Positions 19,904-29,305 of a stretch of DNA of 64,000 bases are shown in pieces. Position 1 is the stretch's first letter. Every line of letters starts with the position of its first letter. A model generated the notes under the pieces. The model worked only from the letters and a program-made list of their open reading frames with translations, did not search any database and was not told where the DNA came from. The position numbers and the translations under genes are program-made. The stretch spans positions 1,612,001 to 1,676,000 of the forward strand of contig NZ_CP031700.1 of NCBI RefSeq assembly GCF_008807015.1. The letters run 5' to 3'. The DNA is from Neisseria zalophi (lineage in GTDB: Bacteria > Pseudomonadota > Gammaproteobacteria > Burkholderiales > Neisseriaceae).

Positions 19904-21088
19904 ATGAGCAAACATATTCTTCTCGGCATCAGCGGCGGTATTGCCGCCTATAAATCATGCGAACTGGTGCGCCTATTGAAAAAACAGGGCCATCAGGTGA
20001 GCGTTGCCATGAGCCGCGCCGCCACCGAATTCGTATCGCCGCTGACTTTCCAAGCCCTCAGTGGCAATCCTGTTTTATCGGAAACGCATCACGGCGCAGA
20101 CGGCAACGGTATGGCCCATATCAATCTGACCCGCCAAGCCAATATTTTTCTTATTGCCCCCGCCAGTGCCAACACCTTAGCCAAAATCGCCAATGGTATT
20201 GCCGACAACCTACTCACCAACCTAGCCGCCGCCCGCACCTGCCCCTTGGCAGTTGCCCCTGCCATGAATGTGGAAATGTGGCACAACCCGGCCAATCTGC
20301 GCAATATTGCCCGGCTTCGCGACGACGGCATCACCGTTTTCACGCCCGCATCGGGCGAACAGGCTTGCGGCGAAATCGGCATCGGCCGTATGCCCGAAGC
20401 GGCGGAGCTGGCCGAACTGCTGCCCGACTTATGGGCGCCGAAACGCTTGCAGGGCAAAAAAATATTGATAACCGCCGGTGCGACATTCGAAGCGATTGAT
20501 CCGGTGCGCGGCATTACCAATATTTCCAGCGGCCAAATGGGCATGGCGCTTGCCCGTGCCTGCCGTGCCGCCGGTGCCGAAGTTTCATTGATTTACGGAC
20601 AGATTCAAACCACACTGTCGACAGGTTTGACTTCAACCACCCAAGCCGTAAGCGCCGAGGAAATGTATCGCGCCGTTATGGCCGAGATTACGGGGAAAGA
20701 CGTATTTATTTCGGTTGCCGCCGTCGCAGACTATAAAGTGAAAAACAGTAGCAGCCAAAAATTGAAAAAAGACGGCTCCGGCACGCCGCCCGTTATCGAG
20801 CTTACGGAAAACCCCGATATACTCGCTTCGGTCGCCAAACTTGAACACGCGCCTTTTTGCGTCGGTTTTGCTGCCGAAAGTGAAAAAGTATTGGAACATG
20901 CCCGCGCCAAGCGGCTGAAAAAAGGCATTCCGATGTTGGTGGCCAACGATGTGGCATTAGCCATGGGCAAACCCGTTAACCGGATTACCATTATTGACGA
21001 ACAGGGTGAAACCGAATTCCCCGAAACCGATAAAAATCAGGCGGCAACGGCGATTGTTGAACGTTTATCCGTTTTATTGGCTCGGTAA
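19904..21088 (+). CDS. coaBC: Bifunctional phosphopantothenoylcysteine decarboxylase/synthetase
   Basis: 394 residues. N-terminal FMN-dependent decarboxylase (ISGGIAAYKSCELVRLLKKQG; APASANTLAKIANGIADNL; PAMNVEMWHNP) and C-terminal CTP-dependent ligase (ITAGATFEAIDPVRGITNISSG from ~187, and KLKKDG). It makes 4'-phosphopantetheine for coenzyme A. A factor-independent terminator follows. Confidence 0.95.
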   Translation: MSKHILLGISGGIAAYKSCELVRLLKKQGHQVSVAMSRAATEFVSPLTFQALSGNPVLSETHHGADGNGMAHINLTRQANIFLIAPASANTLAKIANGIADNLLTNLAAARTCPLAVAPAMNVEMWHNPANLRNIARLRDDGITVFTPASGEQACGEIGIGRMPEAAELAELLPDLWAPKRLQGKKILITAGATFEAIDPVRGITNISSGQMGMALARACRAAGAEVSLIYGQIQTTLSTGLTSTTQAVSAEEMYRAVMAEITGKDVFISVAAVADYKVKNSSSQKLKKDGSGTPPVIELTENPDILASVAKLEHAPFCVGFAAESEKVLEHARAKRLKKGIPMLVANDVALAMGKPVNRITIIDEQGETEFPETDKNQAATAIVERLSVLLAR

Positions 21089-21100
21089 AAACAAAATAAA

Positions 21101-21124
21101 AAAGGCGGATAATCATCCGCCTTT
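21101..21124. terminator. terminator after coaBC
   Basis: AAAGGCGGAT / ATCCGCCTTT, 10-bp stem, 4-base loop, then CTTTTTC on the + strand. It also serves the convergent gene on the minus strand. Confidence 0.8.
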
Positions 21125-21157
21125 CTTTTTCGATAATAAAACCGTATCCGTTAAACC

Positions 21158-22456
21158 TTATTGAACATTTGCCGGCACTTCGGCACCTTCTTCAATCACT
21201 AACCGTTGGCTACCCTTGCCTTTAGCAACAATCTCGCCGCCAACCTGCATGGCTTGAATTTTACCGCCTTTTTTCACGTCCAACGCGCTCACGCCGTCGC
21301 CCAAGGTTTCTAAATTACCGCCGATATGGATTTGTTCGGCTTCACCGCCGCTTTGAATCGACAAGGCCAACGGTTTCAAACGTAGAACCACGCCTTTCAC
21401 CAATGAATCGCCTTCGCTACCATAGGTTTTTACATCACCGTGTACGGTTAATTTACCGATTTTACGGCTCAATTGAATACCGATAGAACCGTCGCCGTAA
21501 GTGGAAATGCTGCCGAATTCAATATTATCGACCGTGCCGTCATATTGGTTATAACCGCGTGCGCCCATGCCATAGGTCGCCACTTCGCCTTTCACCACAA
21601 AATTACCGACCGTGCCGAAGTTGACAAAGCCGATACCGCTGGGGCCGTATGACAAAACATTTTTTTCAGACAGCCAATTATCAACATGACCCCAAGTATC
21701 CAAGACCATATCGTTTACGCCGTATGTTACGATATTTTCATGGTGAACCAGCTCTTTCACTTTGGCACCATAAACGATAAAGACCGCAGCGGTAATAATA
21801 TCCGGCACGCCGAAAGGCAGACGGCCGTCTGAATAAACCGCTTGCGTGGTAATGCGGTCTGCCACCACTTGACCGCCCTCGTCGCCGAAACCGGAAACAA
21901 ACAAACCCGAACCCAATACCGGCGCATGCTCGCGACCGATACGGATATTGTCGATGGTTAAATCGATTCGGCTGTCTTTTTGGCTGTTGAAGTTATATAC
22001 CGTTAATGCGCCCTGATATACGTTGACACCGTATTTTTGCGGCTGTTCGGGATGATGGCGCGCATCGCAGGCAACAATATCCAAGTTATTAATATTCAGT
22101 TTTGCAGATTGGGTGCCCGCACGGGTAATAAAAGAAAACTGGCCGACCAAAGTCAGATTATTGAAATCAAACTTACCTAAATCTTTTTCTTGCAAGACAT
22201 TATAAACAGCACGATGTTTCACATCGGTTTGAATATTTAAGTCGGCAATGCGGTTGTTTTTAGTAATGGCAATGCCGTCGCTATTGGAGAAAGTGAGCGT
22301 CGGCAATTCGCCGTTTTCTTGTGCTTTTCCGCGCAATACCATATCAGGAGCCAACATAATCGAACCCAACGCCCGAATATTACGGCTAATGACAATCTCT
22401 TTATCACCGCGCATTACAGCGGTCAATAACTCCTGATAATTACTTACTGTATTCAT
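21158..22456 (-). CDS. Uncharacterised beta-helix-like repeat protein, probably cytosolic
   Basis: 432 residues from MNTVSNYQELL; the ATG at 22456 follows AGGAGTTTTGCAG. The longer frame to 22510 would add a hydrophobic leader, but it lacks a ribosome site, so I treat the protein as unexported. I do not recognise a characterised family. Residues ~40-432 are glycine- and valine-rich with repeated short strands (VNFGTVGNFVVKG, YNQYDGTVDNIEFG, GDVKTYG, GGNLETLGDGVSALDVKKGG), typical of a right-handed parallel beta-helix. It ends in an EEGAEVPANVQ tail. It lies downstream of a DUF896 gene on the same strand, 143 bases apart. Confidence 0.75.
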   Translation of the reverse strand: MNTVSNYQELLTAVMRGDKEIVISRNIRALGSIMLAPDMVLRGKAQENGELPTLTFSNSDGIAITKNNRIADLNIQTDVKHRAVYNVLQEKDLGKFDFNNLTLVGQFSFITRAGTQSAKLNINNLDIVACDARHHPEQPQKYGVNVYQGALTVYNFNSQKDSRIDLTIDNIRIGREHAPVLGSGLFVSGFGDEGGQVVADRITTQAVYSDGRLPFGVPDIITAAVFIVYGAKVKELVHHENIVTYGVNDMVLDTWGHVDNWLSEKNVLSYGPSGIGFVNFGTVGNFVVKGEVATYGMGARGYNQYDGTVDNIEFGSISTYGDGSIGIQLSRKIGKLTVHGDVKTYGSEGDSLVKGVVLRLKPLALSIQSGGEAEQIHIGGNLETLGDGVSALDVKKGGKIQAMQVGGEIVAKGKGSQRLVIEEGAEVPANVQ

Positions 22457-22599
22457 CTGCAAAACTCCTATACAAGAACAAAAGAGCAGGCCGGTTTGTA
22501 ACCAAAGCAAACCGGCCTACATGTTTTTCCATTCTACTCGGATTAATGAATACCGCCAAACTTACAAACTTACTGCCTAAAAATAAAATTCAGTTATCT

Positions 22600-22833
22600 T
22601 TAATGCACCTGCATACCGGCAGCCTGTGCCTGACGCAATTTATCAGGTGTGACATCATTGCCTTCCACATCGACAACGGTTACCACCGATAAAATATTGG
22701 TCAGTTGTCCGCACACTTTTCCGATATAAGCTTGGCGCAAAGCCGCACGCTCCGATAACTCGGCCTCGCTCAAACCTGAAGTTTTGGCTTTTCGAGCCAA
22801 TTCGTTAATACGGTCTAATTCTGCAATACGCAT
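22600..22833 (-). CDS. DUF896 family small protein
   Basis: 77 residues from MRIAELDRINELARK; the ATG at 22833 follows AAAGGAGTGCGCT, so the longer frame to 22869 was trimmed. The DUF896 core is visible: INELARKAKTSGLSEAELSERAALRQAYIG (6-35), as in Bacillus YnzC, a short helical-hairpin protein of unsettled role. It is divergent from the HxlR regulator, with 179 bases between the starts. Confidence 0.85.
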   Translation of the reverse strand: MRIAELDRINELARKAKTSGLSEAELSERAALRQAYIGKVCGQLTNILSVVTVVDVEGNDVTPDKLRQAQAAGMQVH

Positions 22834-22932
22834 AGCGCACTCCTTTCGTGTGTATGTCCGCCAAACCATTTCAGACGGCCTTATTTAAGATTTAATGGTT
22901 TTTTATTTCAATTACTATGCTTTTTTTGGTTT

Positions 22933-22950
22933 TATGTATTATACTACATA
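22933..22950. promoter_or_regulatory. dyad TATGTA-N6-TACATA, candidate HxlR operator
   Basis: A symmetrical 6+6 dyad in the DUF896/hxlR intergenic region, with further half-site-like ACATAC and GTACATACA sequences at 22946-22974. HxlR/MarR-like regulators often bind such sites at their own divergent promoter. Assignment is inference. Confidence 0.45.
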
Positions 22951-23012
22951 CAAACTTTTTAACAAGTACATACATTTTTTATACTATTAATTAAACAGAA
23001 AGAAACATCACA

Positions 23013-23387
23013 ATGAAAACCACAATCCCTCCGAACGACCCCTGCTGCCCTGTTGTTTCCACACTAGATATTATCGGCGGCAAATGGAAAGTATTGATTC
23101 TCTACCACCTCAGCGTTGAAACCCGCCGTTTTAACGAACTGCAACGCCTGATGCCGCCCGTTACCCAACGGATGCTGACCTTGCAACTGCGCGAACTCGA
23201 AAAAGACGGCATTGTGCATCGTGAAGTCTATCCGCAAGTGCCGCCGAAAGTAGAATATTCGCTTACCGAACTCGGCCTCACCCTGATGCCCGTAATCCGA
23301 ACCATATACAAATGGGGGGAAGAATATGCTGCCGAATGTATTCAACACCGACAGGCAAACACTCAATCGGAATTCGAACATAAATAA
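23013..23387 (+). CDS. HxlR-family winged-helix regulator
   Basis: 124 residues. The HxlR core is clear: [23 protein letters not shown] (11-33; the N-terminal Cys is typical of redox-sensing members), then [32 protein letters not shown]. Cys11 and Cys12 could act as sensors, as in HypR/QorR/YodB types, but this is inference. It has a strong AGAAAGAAACATCAC leader. Probable target: the divergent DUF896 gene, itself, or distant genes. Confidence 0.9.
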   Translation: MKTTIPPNDPCCPVVSTLDIIGGKWKVLILYHLSVETRRFNELQRLMPPVTQRMLTLQLRELEKDGIVHREVYPQVPPKVEYSLTELGLTLMPVIRTIYKWGEEYAAECIQHRQANTQSEFEHK

Positions 23388-23389
23388 AT

Positions 23390-23419
23390 AAAGCCGTCTG
23401 AAACATTTCAGACGGCTTT
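23390..23419 (+). terminator. inverted DUS-core pair after the HxlR gene
   Basis: AAAGCCGTCTGAAA and its inverted copy followed by TTTATT, directly after the stop. Confidence 0.8.
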
Positions 23420-23440
23420 ATTATTGAAATATTTTAAAAC

Positions 23441-23614
23441 TCAAAAACCGATAAACCAATGCCACAATATCGCCAACACCGCTGCGGCCACACACACCCA
23501 CGCGCTGATTTGAATCACCTCGTGCAAAGCCCGTTTTTGAGAACGGCTGAACAAATGGTGAACAATCAAGCCGATTAAAGCCAGAAAAAAAACAATCCGT
23601 ATAATACGGCCCAT
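23441..23614 (-). CDS. small two-helix membrane protein, unknown
   Basis: 57 residues from MGRIIRIVFFLALIG, preceded by GGAGGGCTGATATT. Two hydrophobic segments (about 5-20 and 39-54) flank a basic loop SRSQKRALHE; it ends WHWFIGF. I do not recognise the family. It fills the gap between the HxlR terminator and the metX promoter, opposite in strand to both. Support: intact frame, plausible ribosome site and membrane-like composition. Confidence 0.6.
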   Translation of the reverse strand: MGRIIRIVFFLALIGLIVHHLFSRSQKRALHEVIQISAWVCVAAAVLAILWHWFIGF

Positions 23615-23747
23615 AATATCAGCCCTCCGGCCGTCTGAAACCTATCATCCACATCAAGCCGATACCGAACTTCACGCGCCAATATATTTTATTAAAAAAT
23701 AGCCGCAGCCGCTTAAAAACGGTTAGCACAAGCTTCGGCCAAGCCGC

Positions 23748-23753
23748 TATAAT
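23748..23753 (+). promoter_or_regulatory. -10 box before metX
   Basis: TATAAT 30 bases before the metX start; the -35 is weak. Confidence 0.35.
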
Positions 23754-23783
23754 AACTTTTTTCCGACATTTCCGCCCATAGAA

Positions 23784-24926
23784 ATGACAACACACACTAC
23801 CGACACATGGATTGTAACCCCGCAAAAAATCCCGTTTGAGCAACCGTTCGCGTTGCAAAACGGGCAAACACTGCCGCGTTTTGATTTAATGATTGAAACC
23901 TATGGCACGCTCAATCCGGAAAAATCCAATGCCGTTTTAATCTGCCATGCGCTATCCGGCAATCATCATGTTGCCGGCAAACATTCGCCAGACGACAAAT
24001 ACCCCGGCTGGTGGGACAATATGGTCGGCCCCGGCAAACCGATTGATACCAAACGTTTTTTCGTGGTCGGCCTCAATAATCTCGGCGGGTGCCACGGCAG
24101 CACCGGGCCGTTGAGCCACAACCCCGAAACCGGCGAAGAATACGGCGCCGATTTTCCGATTGTTACCGTGAAAGACTGGGTAAAAAGCCAAACACTATTG
24201 GCCGACTATTTCGGCATCCGCCAATGGGCGGCTGTTGTCGGCGGCAGCTTGGGCGGTATGCAGGCTTTGCAATGGACCATTGATTTTCCCGATCGCGTAC
24301 GGCATGCGCTGGTTATCGCATCGGCCACCCGTTTATCGGCACAAAACATCGCATTCAACGATGTCGCCCGCCAAGCCATTATTACCGACCCCGATTTCCA
24401 CGACGGGCACTACCGCCGTTATCAAACCATTCCCCGCCGCGGGCTACGCATTGCCCGCATGATGGGCCACATCACTTATCTGGCCGAACAGGGTTTAAGC
24501 AGAAAATTCGGCAGAAGCATGCAGAGTGAAGGGTATCAATACGGCTATGACGTTGAATTCGAAGTAGAATCCTACCTACGTTATCAGGGCGATAAATTTG
24601 CCAACCGCTTTGATGCCAACACTTATCTGCGTATGACCAAAGCTTTAGACTATTTCGCCCCCGCCGCCGAGTTTAACAATGATTTGAACGCCGCCTTAAA
24701 AACCGTACAGGCGAAATTCTTTATTGCCAGCTTCAGCACCGACTGGCGCTTTGCCCCCGCCCGCTCGCGCGCCCTAGTAAAACATTTGGTTCGAGCCGGA
24801 AAACACGTTCAATATATCGAAGTGGAATCCACCCACGGCCACGATGCTTTCCTCATGACCGACGAGCCTTATATCCGTGCCGTGCGCGCCTATATGAATA
24901 ATGTAGCGAAGGAATGCAGCCAATGA
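23784..24926 (+). CDS. metX: Homoserine O-acyltransferase MetX
   Basis: 380 residues, alpha/beta-hydrolase fold. It acylates homoserine in methionine synthesis. Nucleophile Ser near 154 in [14 protein letters not shown], oxyanion region [11 protein letters not shown], catalytic Asp in FSTDWRFAP and His in [10 protein letters not shown]. Whether it uses acetyl- or succinyl-CoA cannot be decided by eye, as some proteobacterial MetX are succinyltransferases. It overlaps metW by four bases (ATGA), so the two are translationally coupled. Confidence 0.95.
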   Translation: MTTHTTDTWIVTPQKIPFEQPFALQNGQTLPRFDLMIETYGTLNPEKSNAVLICHALSGNHHVAGKHSPDDKYPGWWDNMVGPGKPIDTKRFFVVGLNNLGGCHGSTGPLSHNPETGEEYGADFPIVTVKDWVKSQTLLADYFGIRQWAAVVGGSLGGMQALQWTIDFPDRVRHALVIASATRLSAQNIAFNDVARQAIITDPDFHDGHYRRYQTIPRRGLRIARMMGHITYLAEQGLSRKFGRSMQSEGYQYGYDVEFEVESYLRYQGDKFANRFDANTYLRMTKALDYFAPAAEFNNDLNAALKTVQAKFFIASFSTDWRFAPARSRALVKHLVRAGKHVQYIEVESTHGHDAFLMTDEPYIRAVRAYMNNVAKECSQ

Positions 24927-25507
24927 CTCAATTACGCGACGACTTGCAACTGATTTACGATTGGATTCCATCCGGCAGCCGTGTTTTAGACTTAGGCTGC
25001 GGCGATGGCGAATTGCTTTCCGCATTAATCAAGCGCAAAAATTGCAGCGGCTACGGTATCGAAATCGATACCGATAGTGTCATTGCCGCAATCGAACGCG
25101 GTGTTAACGTGATTCAATCCGATTTAGAACAGGGCTTGCAGGATTTTGACGACAACAGTTTCGATATTTTGGTATTAAGCCAAACCATACAGGCCATGCA
25201 AAATACCGAAACTATTCTGCGCGACCTCACCCGCGTTGCCAAACAAGCCATTGTTTCGTTTCCGAATTTCGGCTATTGGCGCAACCGTTTGCAAATCGCC
25301 CTACTCGGCCATATGCCCGTATCCGAACGTATGCCCTATCAGTGGTATAACACGCCCAATATCCACTGGTGTACCCTGCAAGATTTCGACCGTTTGTGTG
25401 AAAACAACCAAATCCGCGTTTTGGAACGCACCGTGATGACGGCAGGCAAACAGGTTAACCTACTACCGAATATCTTAGGCAGCTTGGCTTTTTACCGTAT
25501 CGGATAA
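24923..25507 (+). CDS. metW: MetW, methyltransferase-fold partner of MetX
   Basis: 194 residues. An ATG at 24914 is too close to the AAGGA; the ATG at 24923 has normal spacing and overlaps the metX stop. It has the SAM-binding fold with [19 protein letters not shown] and the MetW block [19 protein letters not shown]. In proteobacteria MetW forms a complex with MetX and is needed for its activity. Confidence 0.94.
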   Translation: MTQLRDDLQLIYDWIPSGSRVLDLGCGDGELLSALIKRKNCSGYGIEIDTDSVIAAIERGVNVIQSDLEQGLQDFDDNSFDILVLSQTIQAMQNTETILRDLTRVAKQAIVSFPNFGYWRNRLQIALLGHMPVSERMPYQWYNTPNIHWCTLQDFDRLCENNQIRVLERTVMTAGKQVNLLPNILGSLAFYRIG

Positions 25508-25539
25508 GCTATTTTAATCATAAACATATATCAAACCAG

Positions 25540-25569
25540 AAGGCCGTCTGAAAGATTTCAGACGGCCTT
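25540..25569. terminator. DUS-pair terminator metW / argD
   Basis: AAGGCCGTCTGAAA and its inverted copy, 2 bases apart, between convergent genes. Confidence 0.8.
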
Positions 25570-25573
25570 GAGT

Positions 25574-26761
25574 TTATGCTTGTGTGCGCCAACTTAATAA
25601 GGCTTCACGTAACCGCTTCATACCTTCTTCCAAGTCTTCATCATCAATCAGCAAACTGGGGGCAAACCGAATCACATTGCTTCCGGCCACTAAAATCATC
25701 AAACCATGATTTAAGGCCGTCTGAATCAATTCGCCGGCACGATCCCGATATGGCTCGGCCAATACGCAGCCGATAAGCAAGCCCATACCGCGCACTTCTT
25801 GGAAAACACCGGTTTCCTCGCCCAATGCCGTTAGCGCAGCCTGCAATTTACGTCCCTGTTGCTCGGCATGTTGCAAGGTTTCCGGGCTATTAATAATATC
25901 GAATGCACGGTTAGCAACCGCACAAGCCAATGGGTTGCCGCCGAAAGTGGTGCCATGTGTTCCCGGGCCTAAGCTGGAGGCTATTTTATCGGTTGTCAGC
26001 ATGGCGCCGATAGGGAACCCGCCACCTAAAGCTTTCGCACTGGTCATAATATCGGGGGTTACGCCGTAATGTTCGTGTGCAAACAGTTTGGCCGTCCGCC
26101 CCATACCGGTTTGTACTTCATCAAAAATCAATAGGGTCTGATGTTGGTCGCACAAACGGCGTGCCGCTTCTAAAAACGCACTATCCGCCGGTAACACACC
26201 GCTCTCACCTTGTATCGGCTCGATAATCACCGCACAGGTTTTTTCAGAGATAGCCGCTGCCAATGCCTCGGCATCATTAAACGGAACATGGGTAATCGCG
26301 GGCGGCAGCGGTGCAAAATCGCGGCTGTATTTAGCTTGCCCGCCTACCGATACGGTAAATAAGGTACGCCCGTGAAAAGCATTCACACAAGCAATGATTT
26401 CGTTTTTCTCTTCACCGAAATGATCACGGGCATATTTTCGCGCCAATTTTAAAGCCGCTTCATTGGCCTCCGCCCCTGAATTACAAAAGAAAACCTTATC
26501 GGCAAAAGTATGTTCGGTCAGTTTGGCCGCCAATGTTTGAGCGGGCTCGGTAGTGTAGATATTGGAAACATGCCAAAGCTTACCGGCTTGTTCGGTTAGC
26601 GCTTCGATCAATGCGGGATGGCAATGCCCCAACGCATTCACGGCAATGCCACCGGCTAAGTCGATATACTCCCGCCCTTCTCTATCCCAAACACGGCTAC
26701 CCTTGCCATGATCGGGAATCATTGGGGAAAACACAAAATTAGGCGTGATGTGGTTTTGCAT
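25574..26761 (-). CDS. argD: Acetylornithine/succinyldiaminopimelate aminotransferase
   Basis: 395 residues. PLP class-III aminotransferase of arginine synthesis (and often lysine). Visible: FCNSGAEANEAALKLARKY, LIFDEVQTGMGRTAKLFAHE and the PLP lysine in TSAKALGGGFPIGAML (near residue 245). It contains a DUS core within the coding region (about 25714-25723). Confidence 0.95.
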   Translation of the reverse strand: MQNHITPNFVFSPMIPDHGKGSRVWDREGREYIDLAGGIAVNALGHCHPALIEALTEQAGKLWHVSNIYTTEPAQTLAAKLTEHTFADKVFFCNSGAEANEAALKLARKYARDHFGEEKNEIIACVNAFHGRTLFTVSVGGQAKYSRDFAPLPPAITHVPFNDAEALAAAISEKTCAVIIEPIQGESGVLPADSAFLEAARRLCDQHQTLLIFDEVQTGMGRTAKLFAHEHYGVTPDIMTSAKALGGGFPIGAMLTTDKIASSLGPGTHGTTFGGNPLACAVANRAFDIINSPETLQHAEQQGRKLQAALTALGEETGVFQEVRGMGLLIGCVLAEPYRDRAGELIQTALNHGLMILVAGSNVIRFAPSLLIDDEDLEEGMKRLREALLSWRTQA

Positions 26762-26823
26762 GATTTTCCTTTGTCTATTCGGTTTCAGACGGCCTTTTCC
26801 GATAAGGTTTCAAAAAACCTGCT

Positions 26824-27348
26824 TTATTGCTCAATATAATAAATTATAGGCTTATCCGAACGATAAATCTCTCCTTCCAAGCGCGGATAGCTACCCAATC
26901 CGGTGGAATCAATATTGCCATATTGTCCAATCATCGGTAGTGATTTTTTTAATACTTTTTCGCGTTCGGTAGAACTCAATTTATCCAAATCTTTAAAAGG
27001 TGGATTTTCCTGCACCTTGTTTCTATAAGCACGCTCGGAAGCTTTTGCCTTATCTTTAGCCGTCGCCGGATTTGGCGCTGCTGGTTTCGATTTTACTTGC
27101 TTTGAAGCGTTTTTATTATATCTTGATATTTTATTCACAGATGCGGGTTGCTTTGAGGGTGGCACAAGACGATTAGGATCATCCGGTTTTTTTTCAAATT
27201 GATTATTCACTTGTGAAGCTGCATTCTCTATTAATTCATTGTTTTGCAACCCTCGCCCATCTGCATGGGCATACGCTATAAATGCAGTTAAAAATAAACA
27301 AATACCAAAATGACTACCCATTTTTAACCCTTTTATTATTAAAGTCAT
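26824..27348 (-). CDS. exported hypothetical protein
   Basis: 174 residues. The ATG at 27348 follows AAAAGGAGGCCTT; the longer frame to 27405 is rejected. A signal peptide is likely (n-region KGLKMGSH, hydrophobic GICLFLTAFIAYAHA, cleavage near AHA-D). The mature part is hydrophilic and lysine/proline/alanine-rich (about 70-130) with a more ordered C-terminal end (IGQYGNIDSTGLGSYPRLEG). I do not recognise the family. It begins the DUS-free AT-rich block and lies 1 kb from the CsgG-like locus on the same strand; a functional link is only possible. Confidence 0.7.
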   Translation of the reverse strand: MTLIIKGLKMGSHFGICLFLTAFIAYAHADGRGLQNNELIENAASQVNNQFEKKPDDPNRLVPPSKQPASVNKISRYNKNASKQVKSKPAAPNPATAKDKAKASERAYRNKVQENPPFKDLDKLSSTEREKVLKKSLPMIGQYGNIDSTGLGSYPRLEGEIYRSDKPIIYYIEQ

Positions 27349-27932
27349 AAGGCCTCCTTTTATCCCAATATTCAGTCTATTAACTTTTAATATTAAATAA
27401 ACCACTATAATATCTATTTAAAATATCAACACATAAAAAGCAGTATTCAAAGATCTTGAACAACAGCTTTTAAATATAAAAATAAATATCAGATGCCTAA
27501 ATAGAAAATATCTAAATAATTATTTACAAATTAACTAGATGCTACATTTTATTTAATCATTTTAAGTTAAATTATTACAAAAGAAAAGATAAATACTACT
27601 AAAAACAAACTGTTTTAATCATAATGTAACTTGATAAATTTATTTGATAATAATAAAACTGTGCAGATATTACGGAGCCGTACTAAAAAAATATACAAAA
27701 GATAAAAAGCTTTACATATATAGCTGGGATTAGCTATATTATTTAGAATGCAGTTAACAGAAAAAATAATTTTCTCGTTGCTCCATAATTCATATTTATT
27801 AAAAATATTTATAAAAATTGACCATCCGGACAATTACATCATTAACTTATAAAAATATGTATTAATTAACAAATTTATATTGCTTTCCCCGTCTTAACAG
27901 TGTAATACACAATTTTAGAAAGGAATTTTAAT
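27349..27932. other. AT-rich gap with an 8-bp dyad
   Basis: 584 bases without a convincing gene. A 72-codon minus-strand frame (27615-27833) lacks a ribosome site and has the I/L/N/K composition of translated AT-rich DNA. The perfect dyad ATATAGCT-N6-AGCTATAT lies at 27718-27739. Confidence 0.5.
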
Positions 27933-28202
27933 ATGCTAGGTCAAACAGATTATGTAATGGCAGATTTATTTGCCCAATTAGGCTTGGATAATGATGAAGC
28001 TTCAATTGAGAAGTTTATCAAAGAGCACCAACTCGACCACTCTCAAAGATTAATTGATGCAGATTTTTGGACAGATAAACAACGTGCATTTTTACAAGAA
28101 GAATGGGAGCGTGATGCTGTTTGGGTTGAAATTATTGATGAATTAAACGCATTATTGCATACTTCCTCTAATACTGATAACAAATCAAACCTCCATAAAT
28201 AA
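27933..28202 (+). CDS. DUF2789 family protein
   Basis: 89 residues, start after AGAAAGGAATTTTAAT. The DUF2789 pattern is visible: MADLFAQLGLDNDEASIEKFI (9-29), LIDADFWTDKQRAFLQEEW and DAVWVEIIDELNALLH. A small helical protein of unknown function. It is isolated on the plus strand in the accessory stretch. Confidence 0.85.
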   Translation: MLGQTDYVMADLFAQLGLDNDEASIEKFIKEHQLDHSQRLIDADFWTDKQRAFLQEEWERDAVWVEIIDELNALLHTSSNTDNKSNLHK

Positions 28203-28319
28203 TAGTATCCAACAAACCAGCTTCTTTAATATTATCATTTTGATAATACAAAAACATTTAAATATACCATCTAAATTATTTTAAATACCCGTGCATTATT
28301 TACAATCTTTAAAACAGCG

Positions 28320-28346
28320 AAGGGCAGATACTTATCTGCCCTTTAT
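28320..28346. terminator. hairpin terminator between DUF2789 and the CsgG-like gene
   Basis: AAGGGCAGAT / ATCTGCCCTT, 10-bp stem with a 4-base loop, then TATATAT. It lies between convergent genes. Confidence 0.65.
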
Positions 28347-28372
28347 ATATATAACGATAACTTACCGGCACT

Positions 28373-29266
28373 TTAAGAAATTTGACTACGGTAACATTTT
28401 TTATTCAATTGCAACTCAGGATAAGCCAAATCAGCAATCCATAAGCTAGCCGCATCAAGTAATACTTGCTGTGCACTTTGAACGCTTTCTATCTCGCCAG
28501 AGGAAAATGAATAACCGGCGCCGGGTTCCGTACCCGTCAACTGCAAGCTGAATTGCTTACGACTGGCAGAATATTTTAAATCGAAAGAAGTTGCGTAGGC
28601 GATAGTATTGGTAGATGGATCAGACACATTCACTGCCAGGCTAATCACTTTAGAAGAGCTACTGGTTCCATAATCCAAGTTACCCCTAATTCTTGCTTTG
28701 CTTTGAGAAGCATTATACCCTTGGCCGCCGCTGAAAAAATCATCTTGGTCGTTGCGTGTAAATGCTGCTTCAATGGGTACCAGTTGTAAATAAGCAGCCG
28801 AGGGGAGCCCTGCTTGCTTACGGCCAAAATTAATAGATGACAAGTTACCCTGTTGATATGCTTGAAGATAGTCGGTATTAACCAAACCAAATGCATTAAT
28901 ACCTACAGGTCCGTTTACAGCTTGTAAAATCAGCGGTTCTTCTTTAATAACCCTAGCTAGTGTAGAAGGGAAAAGCGCATGAATACGCGTGCGGAGATGG
29001 AATACACCTGAATCGGATAAAGGGCTATGCAAAGCCTGTTGTCGAACCGTTCCATCGGTAACATTTGAAACAATAAATAAAGAAACTCTCGGAGAATCGG
29101 GTGAAAATTGCTCAAGTGCTTGCCCAACACAGTCCAAAGATTGATCTAAAGAAGATTGGGTATAGCCGGGCGTAGCTCGTGTAGATATATAATCTACGGT
29201 ACTAGAAGAACAACCGCCAAGCAGTAAAGTTAAGCCCAACATCTTTAAAACAAAAGGTTTCATCAT
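28373..29266 (-). CDS. CsgG/HfaB-like outer-membrane secretion lipoprotein
   Basis: 297 residues. Lipobox LGGC with Cys19. The arrangement follows the CsgG/HfaB family: after the lipobox, LDCVGQALEQ...RVSLFIVSNVTDGT resembles the HfaB segment with CLG and an RIAVG-Y-TG strand; then AAYLQLVPIEAAFTRND...FFSGGQGY and a long strand pair (VISLAVNVSDPSTNTIAYATS) like the CsgG barrel-forming and LRVVNVSTGEIL regions; then a C-terminal helix. CsgG forms the ungated outer-membrane export channel for curli subunits. Similarity is by pattern and order, not alignment. It is last of three co-oriented genes, after the two exported proteins at 29306-30160. Confidence 0.65.
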   Translation of the reverse strand: MMKPFVLKMLGLTLLLGGCSSSTVDYISTRATPGYTQSSLDQSLDCVGQALEQFSPDSPRVSLFIVSNVTDGTVRQQALHSPLSDSGVFHLRTRIHALFPSTLARVIKEEPLILQAVNGPVGINAFGLVNTDYLQAYQQGNLSSINFGRKQAGLPSAAYLQLVPIEAAFTRNDQDDFFSGGQGYNASQSKARIRGNLDYGTSSSSKVISLAVNVSDPSTNTIAYATSFDLKYSASRKQFSLQLTGTEPGAGYSFSSGEIESVQSAQQVLLDAASLWIADLAYPELQLNKKCYRSQIS

Positions 29267-29305
29267 TATTTTTCCTAAGAAAGCTGTTCTTTAGCAAATT
29301 CGAAA

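Noticed and set aside
27615-27833. 72-codon minus-strand frame.
   Set aside because: Composition is that of translated AT-rich DNA, with no ribosome site and no recognisable domain.
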